A DNA stretch of 49,261 nt, from NCBI GenBank assembly GCA_029245725.1, contig JAQWOT010000018.1, positions 1 through 49,261 of the forward strand, given 5' to 3'. Both the position numbers and the translations under genes were made by a program. The notes beneath the pieces are model-generated. The model made no database searches, had not been told where the DNA came from, and saw only the letters and a list, made by a program, of their open reading frames with translations. This stretch comes from SAR324 cluster bacterium. GTDB lineage: Bacteria > SAR324 > NAC60-12. Shown in pieces: positions 47,074-49,261 of this stretch; the first letter of the stretch is position 1; every line of letters starts with the position of its first letter.

Positions 47074-48455
47074 TGTTGCCCACAGCAACAATTCCAACCA
47101 CTACTCGAATCGGCTATTCTATTGCAGAGACAGGCATCAATGCTGTTGAGACACTACTACGCCTCTACTTGCTGATCTTCTATACAGATGCGGTTGGGCT
47201 AGCGCCGGGTTTGGCTGGGTTGGCGGTTGCGCTGGGCCTTTGTTGGGATGCGGTGACTGATCCTCTAATGGGCTACCTCTCTGACCGCTGGTACAGTCAT
47301 TTGGGAGGCAGGCGTCCTTTTTTACTGCTGGGTGGCTTGCTTCTCGCCATCAGTGTCTATCTTCTCTTTTCCCCACCATCGCTAGAAACTACGACAGCAA
47401 AGTTCGCTTATCTGCTAGCAGGGTTTCTCTTTCTCAACACGGCGATGACGATTCTGTCTGTGCCTCACATGGCAATGGCGACAGAGATGACTGTGGAACC
47501 AGATGAACGTTCCACCCTGTTTGCAATTCGTTTTGCTTGTGGAAACATTGGGGCAATCCTTGGTGCTGGATTACCAGGATTTTTTGCAAGTGGTGAGAGT
47601 TTAGAGCCAACTGATCAACAGCTTGCCATGAATGAAATGAGCATTTGGCTTGCCGTGATTGTGTGCGGTACTGCAGGTTGTGCCTGGGTAGCTACAGCCA
47701 AGCAACCGATGCATCGTGTAGCCACTCACGTTGAATTGAAGCAGAGTCTGATTCAGTTATGGCGTAACCCAACTTTCCGACCGTTATTGTTGGCCTATAT
47801 CGTGGCTACCTTTGGGGTGGCCATCAATGGTGCCCTGGCACTTTACTATTACCGCTATCGGTTGTTGTTGGAAGAGCATGAAGTTCAGCTCATTCTAGTA
47901 GTCTTCATGCTGGTACTGACCCTCTCTTTAGTAGGTTGGGTGCTACTTTCCAGAAAGCTGGGAAAACTACGACCCCTCCTGCTAGGAGTCTCACTGCTGG
48001 GCTTTTTCAGCTGTGTGACCTATCCTTTCTTTCCACCAGGTAATCTCTGGGTACCTTTGTTGGTGGGAGGTGTGCTGTTGGGTAGCTGTGTGGGATCAGT
48101 GGTATTGCTAGACTCCTTGCTGACAGATGTGATTGACTATGACCAGGTCCGTACCGGTGTACTCCGATCAGGAGTCTACTTTGGAGTGTGGCGACTAGGC
48201 GCCAAAACTGCACGTGCCCTCGCTGTCGCAGGCGCTGGTTTGTTGTTGGAAGTAATTGGGTTTGTGCCCAACACCGTACAGTCGGCAGAAGTGTCGGAAG
48301 CACTGGCTTGGCTATTTGGTCCGGGAGTTGGGGTGTTTCTCGTATTGGCAGCCTTGCTGCTGTGGCCATATCGTTTTGATGACGCTAAACAACGTCAGGT
48401 TCGGCGGATTTTGCAACGCAAAGAGCTACTTGCAGCAAAAGTGTCGCAGGTGTAG
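47073..48455 (+). CDS. GPH-family (MelB-like) sugar:cation symporter
   Basis: A 460-residue inner-membrane transporter with about 12 helices. The motif 'DAVTDPLMGYLSDR' after the second helix and 'GGRRPFLLLGG' are hallmarks of the glycoside-pentoside-hexuronide group of the major facilitator superfamily. The mid-loop 'DVIDYDQVRTGVLRSGVYFG' is the second family motif. The substrate is unknown. GTG 47073 overlaps the photolyase stop (TAGTG); TTG three bases later is also possible with GGAGA five bases upstream. Coupling with photolyase is likely. Confidence 0.88.
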   Translation: MLPTATIPTTTRIGYSIAETGINAVETLLRLYLLIFYTDAVGLAPGLAGLAVALGLCWDAVTDPLMGYLSDRWYSHLGGRRPFLLLGGLLLAISVYLLFSPPSLETTTAKFAYLLAGFLFLNTAMTILSVPHMAMATEMTVEPDERSTLFAIRFACGNIGAILGAGLPGFFASGESLEPTDQQLAMNEMSIWLAVIVCGTAGCAWVATAKQPMHRVATHVELKQSLIQLWRNPTFRPLLLAYIVATFGVAINGALALYYYRYRLLLEEHEVQLILVVFMLVLTLSLVGWVLLSRKLGKLRPLLLGVSLLGFFSCVTYPFFPPGNLWVPLLVGGVLLGSCVGSVVLLDSLLTDVIDYDQVRTGVLRSGVYFGVWRLGAKTARALAVAGAGLLLEVIGFVPNTVQSAEVSEALAWLFGPGVGVFLVLAALLLWPYRFDDAKQRQVRRILQRKELLAAKVSQV

Positions 48456-48545
48456 ATTGTTCCAAATTGATCAAATTCTGCTAACTCACTACCATCTCTG
48501 ATTGCAACAAATCAGTTCCTTTCTCAACGCATTGAGCAAACTCAC

Positions 48546-49261
48546 ATGTCTTGGAAACGTTGGTTTCTAACTGGATGTCTTGGACTTCTTGCAGGGTTTA
48601 CAAACGCACAGACGGATCGCCCCAGCGCCCTGTTGACCCTGCACAGCAATCACCCCGTCCCTAGTTTGCAGGAACAGACTTGGCTGTTAGAACTACAGCG
48701 CCTGCTGCAGAGCCGCTATTATCTCTGGGTCGCGGCAGAGACTCCTGTTTTGACAAGTGCTCCGATGAAGACAGCAGCCAGCTTTGGTTTCCACATGCAG
48801 CCACAGGCTGAGGAGATGCGGTTAGAAATATCCCGTAATCTTGCTGATGTGTTAGTCCAGTATGTAGTATTTTGTCCGGAACCCTGCGCTGGTGCTGGTC
48901 GAACAGAAGCTCTGAGGACTCTACTCGCCTTTGTAGAACCAAATGCGAGTGAACTGTGGGCTGCGTTACTACCACCTATCCCCGAATGGAAAGGAATTAC
49001 TCCACAGCGAAACACCGTAATTTCTTCAGTTGCTCGTTCCAATCCTGAGAGAAAGCCAGCAGTCCAACGCCAGAAGAGTTCCACACAAAAGCAGTCCATT
49101 GAGGTGGCACCTGCAGATCAATCAGCAACTTTGGAGGAGAAACTAGTAGCTCGTGCGGATGACCGTCTGCCAGCCAACTCAGCAAAAAAAAAGGCTACAA
49201 CTCCAACTGCCAAGGCCAAGCCACCTGCCAAGAAAAAGATGTCCCGTAAGGCTGCTAAGCA
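48546..49261 (+). CDS. Secreted Lys/Ala/Pro-rich protein, 3' end outside window
   Basis: The frame from ATG 48546 is open for 238 codons to the window edge. A signal peptide (MSWKRWFLTGCLGLLAGFTNA) is followed by a folded-looking part (about 30-150) with 'QEQTWLLELQRLLQSRYYLW' and a pair of Cys in 'FCPEPCAG'. Then comes a basic low-complexity segment rich in Lys, Ala, Pro and Ser ('KKKATTPTAKAKPPAKKK'). I do not recognise the family. A run of nine A bases (49192-49200) lies in the coding part. It follows the symporter gene by 90 bp on the same strand. Confidence 0.7.
   Translation, partial: MSWKRWFLTGCLGLLAGFTNAQTDRPSALLTLHSNHPVPSLQEQTWLLELQRLLQSRYYLWVAAETPVLTSAPMKTAASFGFHMQPQAEEMRLEISRNLADVLVQYVVFCPEPCAGAGRTEALRTLLAFVEPNASELWAALLPPIPEWKGITPQRNTVISSVARSNPERKPAVQRQKSSTQKQSIEVAPADQSATLEEKLVARADDRLPANSAKKKATTPTAKAKPPAKKKMSRKAAK

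Overview
The window is about 49 kb of gene-dense chromosome from a Gram-negative, probably proteobacterial and free-living organism. Support for this comes from an LPS-export permease, periplasmic signal peptides, the proteobacterial gene order rimP-nusA-infB-rbfA-truB-rpsO-pnp, a sigma-54 type regulator and a vitamin-B12-dependent methylmalonyl-CoA mutase. The mix (FMN glutamate-synthase-like protein, YeeE-type sulfur transporter, LOV histidine kinase, photolyase, Gly/Pro-CoA metabolism) resembles marine SAR324/deltaproteobacterial genomes, but this is an impression and not proof. TGA is a normal stop here. No tRNA, rRNA, CRISPR array, IS element or prophage was recognised.

Layout. (1) 1-559: 3' part of a DUF4384 protein. 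(2) 658-4778, minus: a sulfur cassette made of two tandem two-domain rhodaneses flanking a ChaC gamma-glutamylcyclotransferase, a YeeE/YedE (thiosulfate-type) transporter and a coupled small membrane protein. Its roughly 560-nt upstream leader (4779-5343) contains two short reading frames that both end in runs of cysteine codons directly before the stop. This looks like a cysteine-sensing attenuator and is the most interesting observation in the window. (3) 5519-10473, plus: YghZ-type aldo/keto reductase, methylmalonyl-CoA mutase, a decayed VapBC-like pair (the toxin carries two in-frame TGA codons) and the mutase chaperone MeaB. (4) 10588-23989, minus: mutL, an LPP20-like secreted protein, pnp, rpsO, truB, rbfA, infB, nusA, rimP and a UvrD/Rep helicase. 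These form one co-directional information-processing block with a candidate promoter at about 24069-24096. (5) 24306-26343, minus: a DUF218 protein and an orphan PAS histidine kinase, then an AT-rich spacer with a perfect 20-bp palindrome.

(6) 27002-33265: a CYTH protein (plus) converging on a minus-strand block of lptF/G, a biotin-dependent acyl-CoA carboxyltransferase subunit, gcvT, gcvH, rlmN and a coupled 73-residue protein. The carboxyltransferase could feed methylmalonyl-CoA to the mutase of region 3 if it is propionyl-CoA specific. (7) 33527-38673, plus: a 963-residue highly acidic protein with a degenerate receiver domain, a small Hfq/Sm-like protein, and ligA. (8) 38631-43179, minus: single-domain response regulator, LOV-domain (blue-light) histidine kinase, FMN/Fe-S glutamate-synthase-like protein, NAD-dependent epimerase-like protein. 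(9) 43549-49261, plus: a sigma-54 AAA+ response regulator whose C-terminus is not a Fis helix-turn-helix, a class I photolyase, a GPH-type sugar symporter, and the 5' part of an unknown secreted protein. Regions 8 and 9 together suggest a light-responsive neighbourhood.
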